From Camellia lanceoleosa (taxonomy: Eukaryota; Streptophyta; Magnoliopsida; Ericales; Theaceae), in the NCBI GenBank assembly GCA_025200525.1, contig CM045763.1, positions 92,919,044-92,983,043 on the forward strand: 64,000 bases of DNA, read 5' to 3'. Position numbers and translations under genes: made by a program. Under the pieces are notes generated by a model that worked only from the letters and a program-made list of their open reading frames with translations, made no database searches and had not been told where the DNA came from. This document shows positions 46,100 through 55,929 of the stretch, one piece after another; position 1 is the stretch's first letter, and each line of letters begins with the position of its first letter.

Positions 46100-48358
46100 A
46101 TTTTCACTTCATTTATTGATACACGATTCACTTTAAATGCTTGGTGCTCTCGCCTGATCGAGGATATGGCTCACCTTGCGAGGAGTGGTATCTTGAGCTT
46201 CCTGGCCGTCCGAGACTTGGTTGACTTTGCAGGATTCGGACCATTCTGCAGGGGGTTATCTCACTGTCTTATCAGTAGGACATTGTTTGCTGCTCTGGCG
46301 GAGAGATGGTGGGACACCACCAATTCTTTCCATTTTTCTGCGACCGGGGATATGACCATGACCCCACTGGACTTCGCTGTACTCACCGGCCTAGACATAG
46401 GCGGTGGACCCATTCCCTACGACGAAGATATGGGTCAGTGGGAGGCTGCTTGGATGCATCTATTGGGGGCACTCCCGCCTGTAGACAGAGCTTCCGAGAG
46501 GGTTCGGTATACTTGGTTCTCTTCCCATTTCCGGCGGCCACAGATGGAACCTGAGTCTCCCGAGGAGGTCGAGCAGTATACCCGTGGTTTTCTCATGTTC
46601 CTCTTTGGTACCACCCTGTTTGCTGATAGAGGGAACATGGTCGGGCTGTATCTCTTGAGTGCCCTAGTAGACCTATCACAGGTCAATCAGTATGATTGGG
46701 GCGGCGCTGGCCTGGCTACCCTTTATTGTTACATGAGCGCAGTCTCTCGCACGCGGGGGGACTTACTCGGCGGCTACTGGAGAGCTTGGGAGGTACATTC
46801 TGTCCTCTTGATTTACATTTTTGCTCCTCATTACTTATTCACTGCACACACGGCGCACTTTGCATTCTGTATTCCGCCTTTAGCACTTTCTATTCACATT
46901 CCGCACTGCTTTTCTCAGCTATGGGTATATGCATATTTCCCCACATTAGCCCCGGATATGGAGGTGGCAGGACCTCCTATGACTCCGTTTTCGTTGATGT
47001 TTGAGGGCGAGCACCTATCAAGGCCTCGAGAGACTCTCTTCTCTCTGTGGCGATGCCGACACCGTGCGCTGATCGAGGTATTTCGTAACTCTCAGCCTTT
47101 CATTTTCATTCTTGGCTTGCTCTATATATTCGATTTCGATTGATTTACCTTTGGTTATCCGCGATCACTTGGCAACCTGGCGATCTTTGGCGGCGATCTC
47201 GAGAATCAAGATTCCGGAGGTCGACTAGTTCGAGATAGGTTCCTGCCGAGGACGGTCGGTAGGTTTGGTTCCTGGTGGCACGCTTTCAGCGCCAGGTGTG
47301 GGGGTATGATTCTCAGGACCCTCCTGCTGTGCCTCCACCCACTATGCAGACTGCCGACAGGCTATCTACTGAGGAGGTCACTAGGGACATGCAGGGCACC
47401 GATGCTTTATTACATCTCATTGAAGGGAACTACGCCACCTATCGCCGCATATATCTAATGCCCCCCTTGACGGGAGTACGGGCTCCACCACTGAGGCCGA
47501 CTGGCGCACCATCTTCGAGTCGTGCCCGCGCTGCAGACATCCCCTCTTCTAGCAGGGCTGGTGCATCTAGAGGTAGAGGCAGTTCGATTCCTCCGATCCC
47601 TCCGACTCTCGATCATCCTGGATGGCCAGATATGCCGACTGAGTTGACGAGTTGGCAGTATGGGGCTACTTCCCCGATTCTGATCCCTATGGAGCCTCCG
47701 ATGCCTGGTCACAGATATGTCAGTGATCCTGACTCACCACCGGTATGTTCTACCATTTTTCATTTATCACACAGACATTTCGGCAGTTGCTTATTTATTG
47801 ATGACTTGAGCTTGTATCTGCAGCCACCTCGGGAGTACATAGATCAGATGCTCGGGGTGGTAGCCTCACTTGAGGGGATGGTCCTGCGTAGAGAGGCACA
47901 GATGTCCATCATGGGCTTCTAGGTACCCTTCATCTCTCTTGCATTTATCATATTTCTGTTAACATGCTGGTTTTAAGCATTCTGCTGCACTGATAGGTTG
48001 TGCAGAACACATCTGGCACACATCCCACTCACATACTATACTTGCACCTGCTTCTCTGATGTATTGCACTTTTCATTTTCAGATGCCTCCCGTATATGCT
48101 CCGACGCGAGGTGGGCCACCCGGGCCTTCTCAGAGAGGTCGAGGTGTTAGACCTACTCGAGGTACTGGGCCTCGAGGAGCTGGGCCATCCAGGCCTTGCC
48201 GAGGAGCTCGAGGAGCTGGGTCGTCTCACAGACGCAGGGCACCCATTGCCGAGGATGAGGAGGAGGAGGTCGCAGACCGTGTGTCAGAGACATCTCCTGG
48301 GGAGGGAGGCTCCGGTCTTGGTTCCGGAGCGAGACAGGCGAGGGGATCCGGAGGATGA
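46100..48358 (+). pseudogene. Antisense gene A, exons 2-6: plant mobile domain protein
   Basis: Plus strand, antisense to the host element. Exon 2 (start uncertain, about 46100-46150, to 46792) reads GILSFLAVRDLVDFAGFGPF, LAERWWDTTNSFHF and MTMTPLDFAVLTGLDIGG, the hallmark of the plant mobile domain (PF10536-type). Introns: 46793-46918 (GAG/GTACAT...TTCTCAG), from 47078 (GAG/GTATTT, acceptor unclear, about 47229), 47743-47823 (CCG/GTATGT...CTGCAG) and 47923-48082 (GTACCC...TTTTCAG). Exon 3 reads LWVYAYFPTLAPD. Exon 5 ends with an in-frame TAG at 47920-47922, exactly at the donor, where CAG would be expected. Exon 6 encodes a GR/PR-rich tail with an acidic run, ending at 48358. The TAG and an unclear frame near 47270 make this copy doubtful as a working gene. 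Confidence 0.65.
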
Positions 48359-49162
48359 CAACTCTGATCCGGATGGTGATGATGATGCAGAGATTATCTC
48401 GCAGAAGAGGATGAGAGGACCTCCTCATTCCCGTTCCCGAGGATACTGATGCCATTTCTTGCTTTATTTTACTTTTTGACTAGTAGTTTGTAGCACTTTG
48501 CACATTGCTAGGCAGTTCTATTTTCTGTAAAACTTGTACCTTTTTGTTGTAAAACATAATGGAATGAAACAGCTTTTGAAAAGATGTTTGTATTTGAAAT
48601 TCTTAGCATCGCATCGCATCATTTTGCACAAAATGGAATTGGATGAAAATGTGCCTCATGTATTTATCGGGTCAGGTAGTGAACCGACGCAACAAATTAA
48701 AACAAATCGACTCACTAAGAAATAACAGAATCTTAGCAAGTTTACAACTCAATAAGCAAAATACAACAATGTTAACGACTCAATAGACAAGACTTAACAA
48801 AATTGTGTAAACAAAAGGGAACCACTCGAAACACAAAATGCGACAGCCCGACAAAACTTACAACTCGATAAACAAAACAACAACTCGATAAGCAAAATAC
48901 AACAGAACATACTTCGGACGGATAATCTGGATAATGGAATGTACCCCAAACTGATAGAAATGGAGGCCTTCGACATTCCCGATGCATGAAAGTGCCTCAA
49001 GCTTCCTTCCGGCGGGCAAAACAGGACCAATGCATGGCCTAAAATATTTTGTAGCTAGAGATTAGAGGGTGGCCGGCCTACTAGGATAGGTGGCCGGCCG
49101 GCCACTTCCCCCACAACCTCCAGAATTTTGACAAGTGTCCCTTGAATAGTGTTTTGCCCCTC
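48359..49162 (+). other. Intergenic region between antisense genes A and B
   Basis: 3' flank of gene A (last coding base 48358) and promoter region of gene B. It has AACTCGATAA-CAAAA repeats at 48740-48905 and a GGCCGGCC-rich segment at 49066-49106. No further ORF supported. Confidence 0.5.
49090..49105. promoter_or_regulatory. 16-bp GGCCGGCC palindrome upstream of gene B
   Basis: GTGGCCGGCCGGCCAC, a perfect palindrome identical to the one at 28955-28970 upstream of gene A. Close relatives occur in the LTRs (26903-26975 and 63328-63380), suggesting a shared cis element. Confidence 0.6.
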
Positions 49163-49170
49163 TATAAAAG
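49163..49170 (+). promoter_or_regulatory. TATA box of antisense gene B
   Basis: TATAAAAG 46 nt upstream of the ATG at 49216, in a plant-like context. The palindrome GTGGCCGGCCGGCCAC lies 57 nt upstream at 49090-49105. Confidence 0.65.
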
Positions 49171-49215
49171 CCCCAGTCTTGGAACTTATTCATTTCATCA
49201 CCTTTCCACACAAAA

Positions 49216-50506
49216 ATGGAGGCATTTCTCGCGGAAAATCTCACATCTTGGATTTCTTCTCTAGATGGCTCGGAGAAGTTGAACTTCCGGGGTTTTGGCT
49301 TGAATGCACTGTTCACGCTGAGGCGGACTCCACTGCACCTTTCTTTCCTCCATGCCGCGGCAAGGTTTTGGAACCCGGTGACGCATGTCTTCAGCTTCGG
49401 AGGGCAAGAGGTATGTCCTACTTTTGAAGATTTTCAAGCTTTGATGGAGTCTGAACGCTCAGAAGAGATCTTTCCTCAGTCTCGTTTTGGCCAGTCCCAA
49501 GCTTTAGGGTGGATGTGCGGTCTCAACGCGCATAATGCTCGATCTCTGGTTGATAATGGCATGTTGGATGTCCCGAGCCAGATTTACCGATTCTCTGATG
49601 CTGGTGACCGCAGCGACCATCATTGGCAAGGTTTCCGACAACATGCCCTCTGCTTGTGCATGCTATCTCATTTTTTGTTCGTCTCGGGCTCCGGAGGGGC
49701 TAGCATCCGTCTGATCGAAGTTGCACAAGGCTTGAGAGAGGGAAAGAGTTGCATTGCCATGACTCTGGCCGAAACACTGCTAGGTTTGGACGCCCTCTAC
49801 CGCCAAGAGACAACCAGGTTTGCAGGGAGTCCACTACTGCTGCAGGTAACGTTTCCCACCCAAGCTCACATATGTACTTGCTCACATCACTCGGTCCTCG
49901 GGCTCGGTTTTTTTCTCACAAAACCCTTATCTTACTTTTCTCTCCTCGTACATCTCTCTATTCTTTAATCTCTCATTTTTCATCCCTCCCCAGATATGGT
50001 TGATGGATAAATTGCAAATTGTGGACTCTTGCCCTGCTTACTCAGCCCGTGGCTACTTCTTTCGACAACGCCTGGTTGACGCCCTTGATGAGGGATGGTG
50101 GTTTGAATGGATGTGCAACTTGTCGGCTGAACGCATTGCTTGGCGCTGTCCTTGGCTTAACCTTCCGGCGATGAGCTATAGCATGTTTCAGGATACTGGG
50201 ATCCGGTTGGTCGGCTTGACTCACTGCGTATTTTATTTCCCATTCCGCATTCTGCGTCAGTTTGGCCATGATCAGACTTGCCCTTCGGAAGGGATTGAGT
50301 ACCCAGCCACTTTCTCGGTTCGAGGTGCACACCTTGCTCGACATACTACGGCCTGGAGGACTAGAGAGCTCATATCCCCTGCCCCTATTTTCAATTGCAC
50401 TTTATCTGACGAGTGCTGGGATTGGCTCAACGAAGAAGCACAGATTGGGCCTAGGTTGGCATCAGAGGCTTCAACTAGCTCTGGCAGGGGGCGCAGGGAC
50501 ACCTGA
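49216..50506 (+). CDS. Antisense gene B: DUF7745/plant-mobile-domain-like protein, two exons
   Basis: Plus-strand gene inside the minus-strand retroelement, between pol and gene A. Exon 1 is 49216-49845 (210 codons) and exon 2 is 49994-50506 (170 codons plus TGA). The intron 49846-49993 has CTGCAG/GTAACG at its start and CTCCCCAG at its end, and joins in phase 0. The 380-residue product has no stop or shift. Motifs typical of this family are FLHAAARFWNPVTHVFSFGG followed by a CPTFEDFQALM stretch, and later CVFYFPFRILRQFGHDQ. The C-terminus is serine/arginine-rich. Its molecular role is unknown; plant mobile domain proteins are nuclear and linked to transposon silencing in Arabidopsis (MAIL1/MAIN), but that is family knowledge only. 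A poly(A) signal AATAAA follows at 50565. Confidence 0.7.
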
Positions 50507-50564
50507 CTTGACTATGCCCCAAATTTATTGCTTTATAGTACTTTCAAGTTTTCTTTATGAATGT

Positions 50565-50570
50565 AATAAA
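50565..50570 (+). terminator. Poly(A) signal of gene B
   Basis: AATAAA 59 nt after the stop codon, within a T/A-rich stretch. Confidence 0.45.
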
Positions 50571-50789
50571 AAAAGCAACTTCAATTGTATGCAAGAGCAA
50601 AAGAACTCTGTTTTGAAATCAATGAAGTTGAAGGTTGTGGTATTGAAAATTCTCCACTTTTGGTCCAAAAATGGTCTTAGTTGTGAAAAGATTAATTTGA
50701 ACAAAGTCAACTTTCATTAAAACTTTTCAAAACTATTTTCGATATGGATCAGAACTGGACACACCTGAGATTTGTCACTGAGATGCACA

Positions 50790-50925
50790 ACCCCGAATCC
50801 TAGCAACTGGAAAGTTGCCCCTAGTCTGAAAAGTGCATCGGCAATTCATAGCAACAGAAAGTTGCCCCTAGTCTGGATGATGCCGCAACACTTCATTGCA
50901 ACGGAAAGTTGCCCCTAGTCTGAAT
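50790..50925 (-). repeat. Three 48-bp repeats with a GCAAC/GTTGC hairpin, 3' of pol
   Basis: GCAACnGGAAAGTTGCCCCTAG-type units at 50803, 50851 and 50898. On the sense strand each reads GGGGCAACTTTCC-GTTGC, forming a 5-bp stem and sharing GGGGCAAC with the polypurine tract. The nested element has three homologous units at 38440-38580. Confidence 0.85.
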
Positions 50926-51248
50926 AGCACTGTACCAGAGATCACAATAAATGCTGATGAATAGAGATGACTAAGATGATCAGAATGGACAAAGTTGATC
51001 GGGGAAAAGATTGTGACTGAACTTCAAGATGAAGCTGCCTACGTATCCCAAAGATGGGAATCAAGTCTTACGTAGTTCAGGCTTGGGTTCGCTCGGGTAT
51101 TTTTACTCTCCTTTTGCGCTCTAACTTTTGCCAAGGCCGCCCTTTGCGAGTTTTCAACCTTGCGAGCTCAGTTTTTATAATTTCAAATTTTTCTATGCTC
51201 TGAGTTTTGCCTAGGTCGCCCTTTTGGGTTTTCGGCCTAGTGAGCCTC
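50926..51248 (-). other. 3' non-coding sequence after integrase
   Basis: No gene. The block with GCCTACGTATCCCAAA and GTCTTACGTAGTTCAGG is homologous, in reverse, to 38220-38330 of the nested element, so it is a conserved non-coding part of this family. Confidence 0.6.
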
Positions 51249-52877
51249 TCAGGGGTAGTATTTCTTCAACTTGTCCATGTTGATCAGTTGGGAAAACTCC
51301 AAGCCATCTAGATCCATCAGAACCACAGCTCCACCTGACCAGATTGACTTGATAATGTAAGGACCAGTCCAATTGGGTCTGAACTTGCCTCTTGGGTCGT
51401 GGATGGGAGCTCGGTTGTCTTTGAGTACCAAATCTCCTTCTTTCAAATTCCTGGACTTAACCTTCTTGTTAAAAGCCCGGGCGATTCTGCGTTGATAACC
51501 TTGGACGTGGTACAGTGCTTTCAACCTTCTTTCATCGAAAAGCATGAGTTCCTCAAATCTGTTTTGCTGCCAATCTGCTTCGGCTATCTGGCACTCGGCC
51601 AATACTCGTAATGACGGGACCTCAATCTCAATAGGCAGAACGGCCTCCATCCCATAGACCAATGAGTACGGAGTCGCCCCAGTAGAAGTTCTAATCAAAG
51701 TCCTGTAGCCCCACAGAGCAAATGGCAGCTTATCTGGCCAATCCCGATAGGTTTCCACCATCTTCTGCAGTATGCGCTTGATGTTCTTGTTGGCGGCTTC
51801 AACTGATCCGTTAGTTTGCGGCCGGTAAGTAGACGACTTATGAAAAGCCACATTGTATTTCTCCAACAAATCAATCACCTCCTTCTTGAAGTGGGAACCA
51901 TTGTCTGAAACTATTTCATTTGGGACCCCGTAGCGACAGATGATGTTGTTTCTGATGAATTTTGCAACGTGCGAAGCTTTCAACACTGCGTAAGATTGGG
52001 CCTCAACCCACTTTGTGAAATAATCTATCGCTACCAAGATGAACTCATGCCCATTCGATCCCTTCGGCGTAACGGCTCCGATTACATCAATTCCCCAGAC
52101 AGAAAATGGCCATGGCGAAGTCATGTTGTACAGCTTTGACGGCGGGATGTTCATGCGATTTGCATGAATTTGACACTTATGGCATCGCCGGACGAAACTA
52201 ATACAATCCTCCTCCATGGTGGACCAATAATAACCCTGTCTAAGGATCTTCTGTGCCAACATTACCCCATTCATGTGTGCACCACATTCACCCCCGTGGA
52301 TGGCTTCCATCAGACGCTTTGACTCTTCAGCATCAACGCACAGTTTATGCATTCCCAGATGACCCCGTTTATACAGTTTACCTCCGCAGATGATGAACTG
52401 AACTGCCATTCTTCTGATTGCCCTCTTGTCTTTGGCATTTACCCCTGGCGGGTATGTTTCTTTCTCTAAAAAGTTCCAGATGTCGTAATACCAGGGGTGT
52501 TCGTCCTGAACTTCATCTATGGTTGCAATCGACTCATAGGCAGGTACAAATTTCTGGTCGATGATGACTGGACGCATCCGGACTCCACACGGGATGTCTA
52601 TCATAGATGATAGAGTTGCTAAAGCGTCTGCAAACCTGTTGTTCTCTCTTAGTAGATGAGTAAAACTTAGCTTTTCAAACCGAGGAATCAGCAAATCCAA
52701 GGTTTGGTGATACATCATCATATTTTCCTCTTTAACTTTCCAGTCTCCTTTAGCTTGAGACACAACAAGGTTCGAATCCCCAATGACATCCAAATTGCCT
52801 TGCCCTAGTTCTAGGGTCGCTTCCAAACCAAAGAATGCACGCTTCATATTCGCTTCATTATTTGAGACTTTGAACCG
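51249..52877 (-). CDS. Second RNase H (partial) fused to intact integrase
   Basis: One open frame of 532 codons (52847-51249), with coding continuing upstream in the same frame to about 52877 (VSNNEANM). It begins in the second RNase H (VIGDSNLVVSQ with catalytic D, RENNRFADALATL). The integrase is complete: zinc domain (H-G-G-E-C-G-A-H then CHKCQ), core with WGIDVIG (D), VSDNGSHF (D) and NGSVEAANKNIKRIL (E), and C-terminal GKFRPNWTGPYIIKSI, ending MDKLKKYYP. It stands out as intact beside broken gag, protease and RT. The upstream half of the RNase H domain (about 52878-52990) needs a frameshift to join. No proper start codon is expected because it is a polyprotein part. Confidence 0.85.
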   Translation of the reverse strand, partial: RFKVSNNEANMKRAFFGLEATLELGQGNLDVIGDSNLVVSQAKGDWKVKEENMMMYHQTLDLLIPRFEKLSFTHLLRENNRFADALATLSSMIDIPCGVRMRPVIIDQKFVPAYESIATIDEVQDEHPWYYDIWNFLEKETYPPGVNAKDKRAIRRMAVQFIICGGKLYKRGHLGMHKLCVDAEESKRLMEAIHGGECGAHMNGVMLAQKILRQGYYWSTMEEDCISFVRRCHKCQIHANRMNIPPSKLYNMTSPWPFSVWGIDVIGAVTPKGSNGHEFILVAIDYFTKWVEAQSYAVLKASHVAKFIRNNIICRYGVPNEIVSDNGSHFKKEVIDLLEKYNVAFHKSSTYRPQTNGSVEAANKNIKRILQKMVETYRDWPDKLPFALWGYRTLIRTSTGATPYSLVYGMEAVLPIEIEVPSLRVLAECQIAEADWQQNRFEELMLFDERRLKALYHVQGYQRRIARAFNKKVKSRNLKEGDLVLKDNRAPIHDPRGKFRPNWTGPYIIKSIWSGGAVVLMDLDGLEFSQLINMDKLKKYYP

Positions 52878-53070
52878 AGTTTGAAGGCTAGAGGATCTGA
52901 GGTGTCGGTGCTATCGAATACTCCTATCCCATACCCATGCCGATTTGGCCTCCACAAAGTACATTGTCCAAGTTTCCTCATCGATATGTAGAATTGATTC
53001 ATCCGGAATAGGTACTCAAGCCTTCATCCCCTCAACCGTGGTCGACAGGAACTCGCCATCGCTCTTCATT

Positions 53071-54450
53071 TCATCGACTTGGCGTCACATATGTGAGATC
53101 AAATTGAGAGAGCAAGAACCAACGAGCTAGCCTACCCGTAAGCGCTGGTTTCTCGAAAAGATATTTGATGGGATCTAGTCGTGAAACCAACATTACAGAG
53201 TGAGCTAACAGGTAGTGCCGCAACTTCCTAGTAGCCCATACCAGAGCTAAGCAAGCTTTTTCGAGCGTTGTATATCGAGTCTCGTATTCCAGCATCTTCT
53301 TGCTTAAATAATAGATGGCTCTCTCCACCTTATCTCCTGATTCTTGTGCAAGCATGCAGCCCATTGTAGTCTCAGTCACTGACAGATACAAAATCAACGG
53401 TTTCCCCGGTTCTGGTGGTGATAAAACGGGTGGGTTCTGTAGATATTCTTTAATCTGTTCGAATGCAGCTTGGCATCGGCCGTCCCATTGGAACTTCTTT
53501 CCTTTCTTCAGAAGGCCAAAAAGTGGTTCACAAGTCAAGGTTAGTTTTGAAATAAACCGTCTTATGAATTGCACTTTACCCAGAAAGCCTCGCACCTCCT
53601 TTTCAGTCCTTGGTGGTGGCATTTCTAGGATGGCCTTGATCTTGGAAGGGTCGACCTCGATGCCCCTTTGTGTAATCAGAAACCCCAGCATTTTTCCCGC
53701 TGTAACACCAAACGTACATTTCTGAGGGTTTAGCCGCAATTGGAATTCCCTGATCCTTTGAAAAAACTTGTGCAAGGCGGTGTAGTGGCCCTCTCTTTCC
53801 TTGGACTTGACAATCATGTCGTCCACGTACACCTCAACCTCTTTGTGGATCATATCATGTAGTATTGTGGTCGCGGCCCGTTGATAAGTAGCTCCAGCAT
53901 TTTTCAACCCAAACGGCATTACCCGGTAGCAGTATGTTCCCCACGGGGTGGTGAATGCAGTCTTTTCTCTATCTTCTGGCGCCATCACTATCTAGTTGTA
54001 CCCTGAGAAGCCATCCATGAATGAGAGCAATGCATGCCTCTTTGTGAAGTCCACTAACTCATCGATGTGCGGTAGGGAAAGTCGTCGCCGGACTAGCTCA
54101 TTCAAATCCCTAAAGTCTACACACACGAATCCTGCCATCTTTCTTTGCACCGAACAATGTTGGCCAACCAAGTCGGATATTCAGATACCGGCAGAAGCTC
54201 AAGGTCAATTTGTAGTGACCTCTTCCTTAATCTTGAGAGCCCAATCCAGGCGGATCCTTCGAAGTTTCGCTGATGTGCCGGGCCTCGGTCAAGGGGATCG
54301 ATCTTGTACAATCTCGGGATCGATTCGTGCATGTCTTCGTAGGACCGCGAAAACATCTTTGAAATCTTTTAATAAAGCGACTAAGCGCCGCGTTCCTCGA
54401 AGACAACGTGGACCCGATCTGGACCACCGCGGGTCCTCCTCGATCTGATG
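53071..54450 (-). pseudogene. Reverse transcriptase and RNase H of the Ogre-like element
   Basis: The clean part is 53988-53071: the PFGLKNAGATYQR block, catalytic YVDD (53829-53818), KEVRGFLGKVQFIRRFISKL, then RNase H sequence (AIYYLSKKMLEYETRYTTLEKACLAL). Just upstream, FMDGFSGYN is followed by a TAG at 53994-53996 in place of the usual Q codon. The N-terminal RT blocks before 54060 are scattered over several frames. The stop and shifts make this copy inactive as written. Confidence 0.85.
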
Positions 54451-55018
54451 TTCACGGAAATGATTTCATCCATTAATGGCTTAACAAATCTCTCTTGCTC
54501 TTGGTCAATTAGGCGTTGTAAAACCGAGGAACTTCGTCCTCGTCGTTTGATCAAAATTTTGAAAGTCCTAATTAATGCAATAAATTAGGGGCGTAAAAGT
54601 ACTTAAACCACAGTTCATTCTCATTAGGCACATCCAAATCATCCAATTCATCGGTTACAACAGACTCAAACGAAAAGGAAAAAAAAACTGACACAGGCGG
54701 AGTGGCATCGTGTTGACACCCCAGAGTACCAGACTCAGACTTCGGTCGAGCCGAATCGATTCAAACTCACGGGACTCGGTGGAATCGATTCGGCTCACTA
54801 CTGATCTTCTTGGATAAGAATCCTCCTCGTCTTGCCAAGTGAGAGGTGCGATTGATGCATCCAAGATAGGCTGGCTGGTCGGCTCATGGCCGTTTCATCC
54901 CCAATCATGGAAACCATGAAGTTATTCCCCAAGCAATCTTGGTCGATCGGAGGATCGAGAGGAGACATGCCAAGCTACCCCATTTCAAATTCGTGCCCTC
55001 GAGAATCCTCTCGCCTTA

Positions 55019-55905
55019 TTACGCTTTCGGCCTCGGTTGTTGGAGTCTGCGCTCGGTGGCAACATCATCCGGATAGTTGCGGTCGAAGATTTCGAAAATG
55101 CAGCGCTTCCTCTCCGCGTTCAACCATGGCTCTGGGAAGCCGCAAAATGGAAAGTCCTCCCCCTCCCAGACGAAGCGTCCGTTCAGGGTACCCCAGATGG
55201 GTCTGTGCATTAGATCAAAAGGCTTCCCAGCCTGCTTCGCTCTGGCTCTGCCGGCCATTTCCTTCCCTTTCCTTGCCCAATCTTCTTTGGTGGGCACATA
55301 ACCCAGTCCAAAGGTATGTGGATTGTGTGGCACTTCGGCCAACGCTGCGACTCCTTTCCTGCCGCTTCTTTCTAATCCCATCCCGGGGATATGTTGTAGC
55401 TTGTTTATGAGGTAGACGGATTGAGCACTGACGTACACACCTTCATTCACAGCCATAATGTTTTGCACCACCCGGGCCTCAGCCAAAGTAAATCCCGATA
55501 TAAACACGTCCTCCATACCGTGTTCAATCTCTAGGACTGGTGTAGCTATCTCAGGAGGGGGATGAATTGATGAGTTCCCAAACACAATGGCTACTCCCTT
55601 TCCATAGGGGTATTTCACCATTTGATATAGAGTGGATGAGACAACCTTTACCTGATGCAACCAGGGTCGCCCCAAAAGCATGTTAAAAGATGCAGGGACC
55701 TCCAAGACATGAAAATCTACCTCGTGTTGTCCAGGCCCAATCTTGGTTTGGATTTTTACTGTCCCCGGGACATCCCTACTTGTATTGTCGTAGGCTCTGA
55801 TCACTTGAGTAGTCGGTGTGAAGTCCGGAGTTTTAACCCAATTGCATACCGTTCGGCCGGCAGACATTAATCGGACCGGTATCAACAAGTACTACCGAAT
55901 CCATT
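55019..55905 (-). pseudogene. Aspartic protease region of the Ogre-like element
   Basis: The catalytic motif VLVDTG is at about 55892-55875 in one frame. A frameshift within 20 nt puts the rest in the frame that runs 55888-55019 without a stop (289 codons). The latter reads TTQVIRAYDNTSRDVPGT, VPASFNMLLGRPWLHQVK and LGYVPTKEDWARKGK, the conserved protease-to-RT block of Ogre/Tat elements. Apart from the single shift near the active site the domain is well kept. Confidence 0.8.
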
Positions 55906-55929
55906 TGTCCTGCATTCTCTGAGAGATGT

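Noticed and set aside
54886..55410. 174-codon plus-strand ORF
   Set aside because: Opposite strand of the protease-RT region; no recognisable domain.
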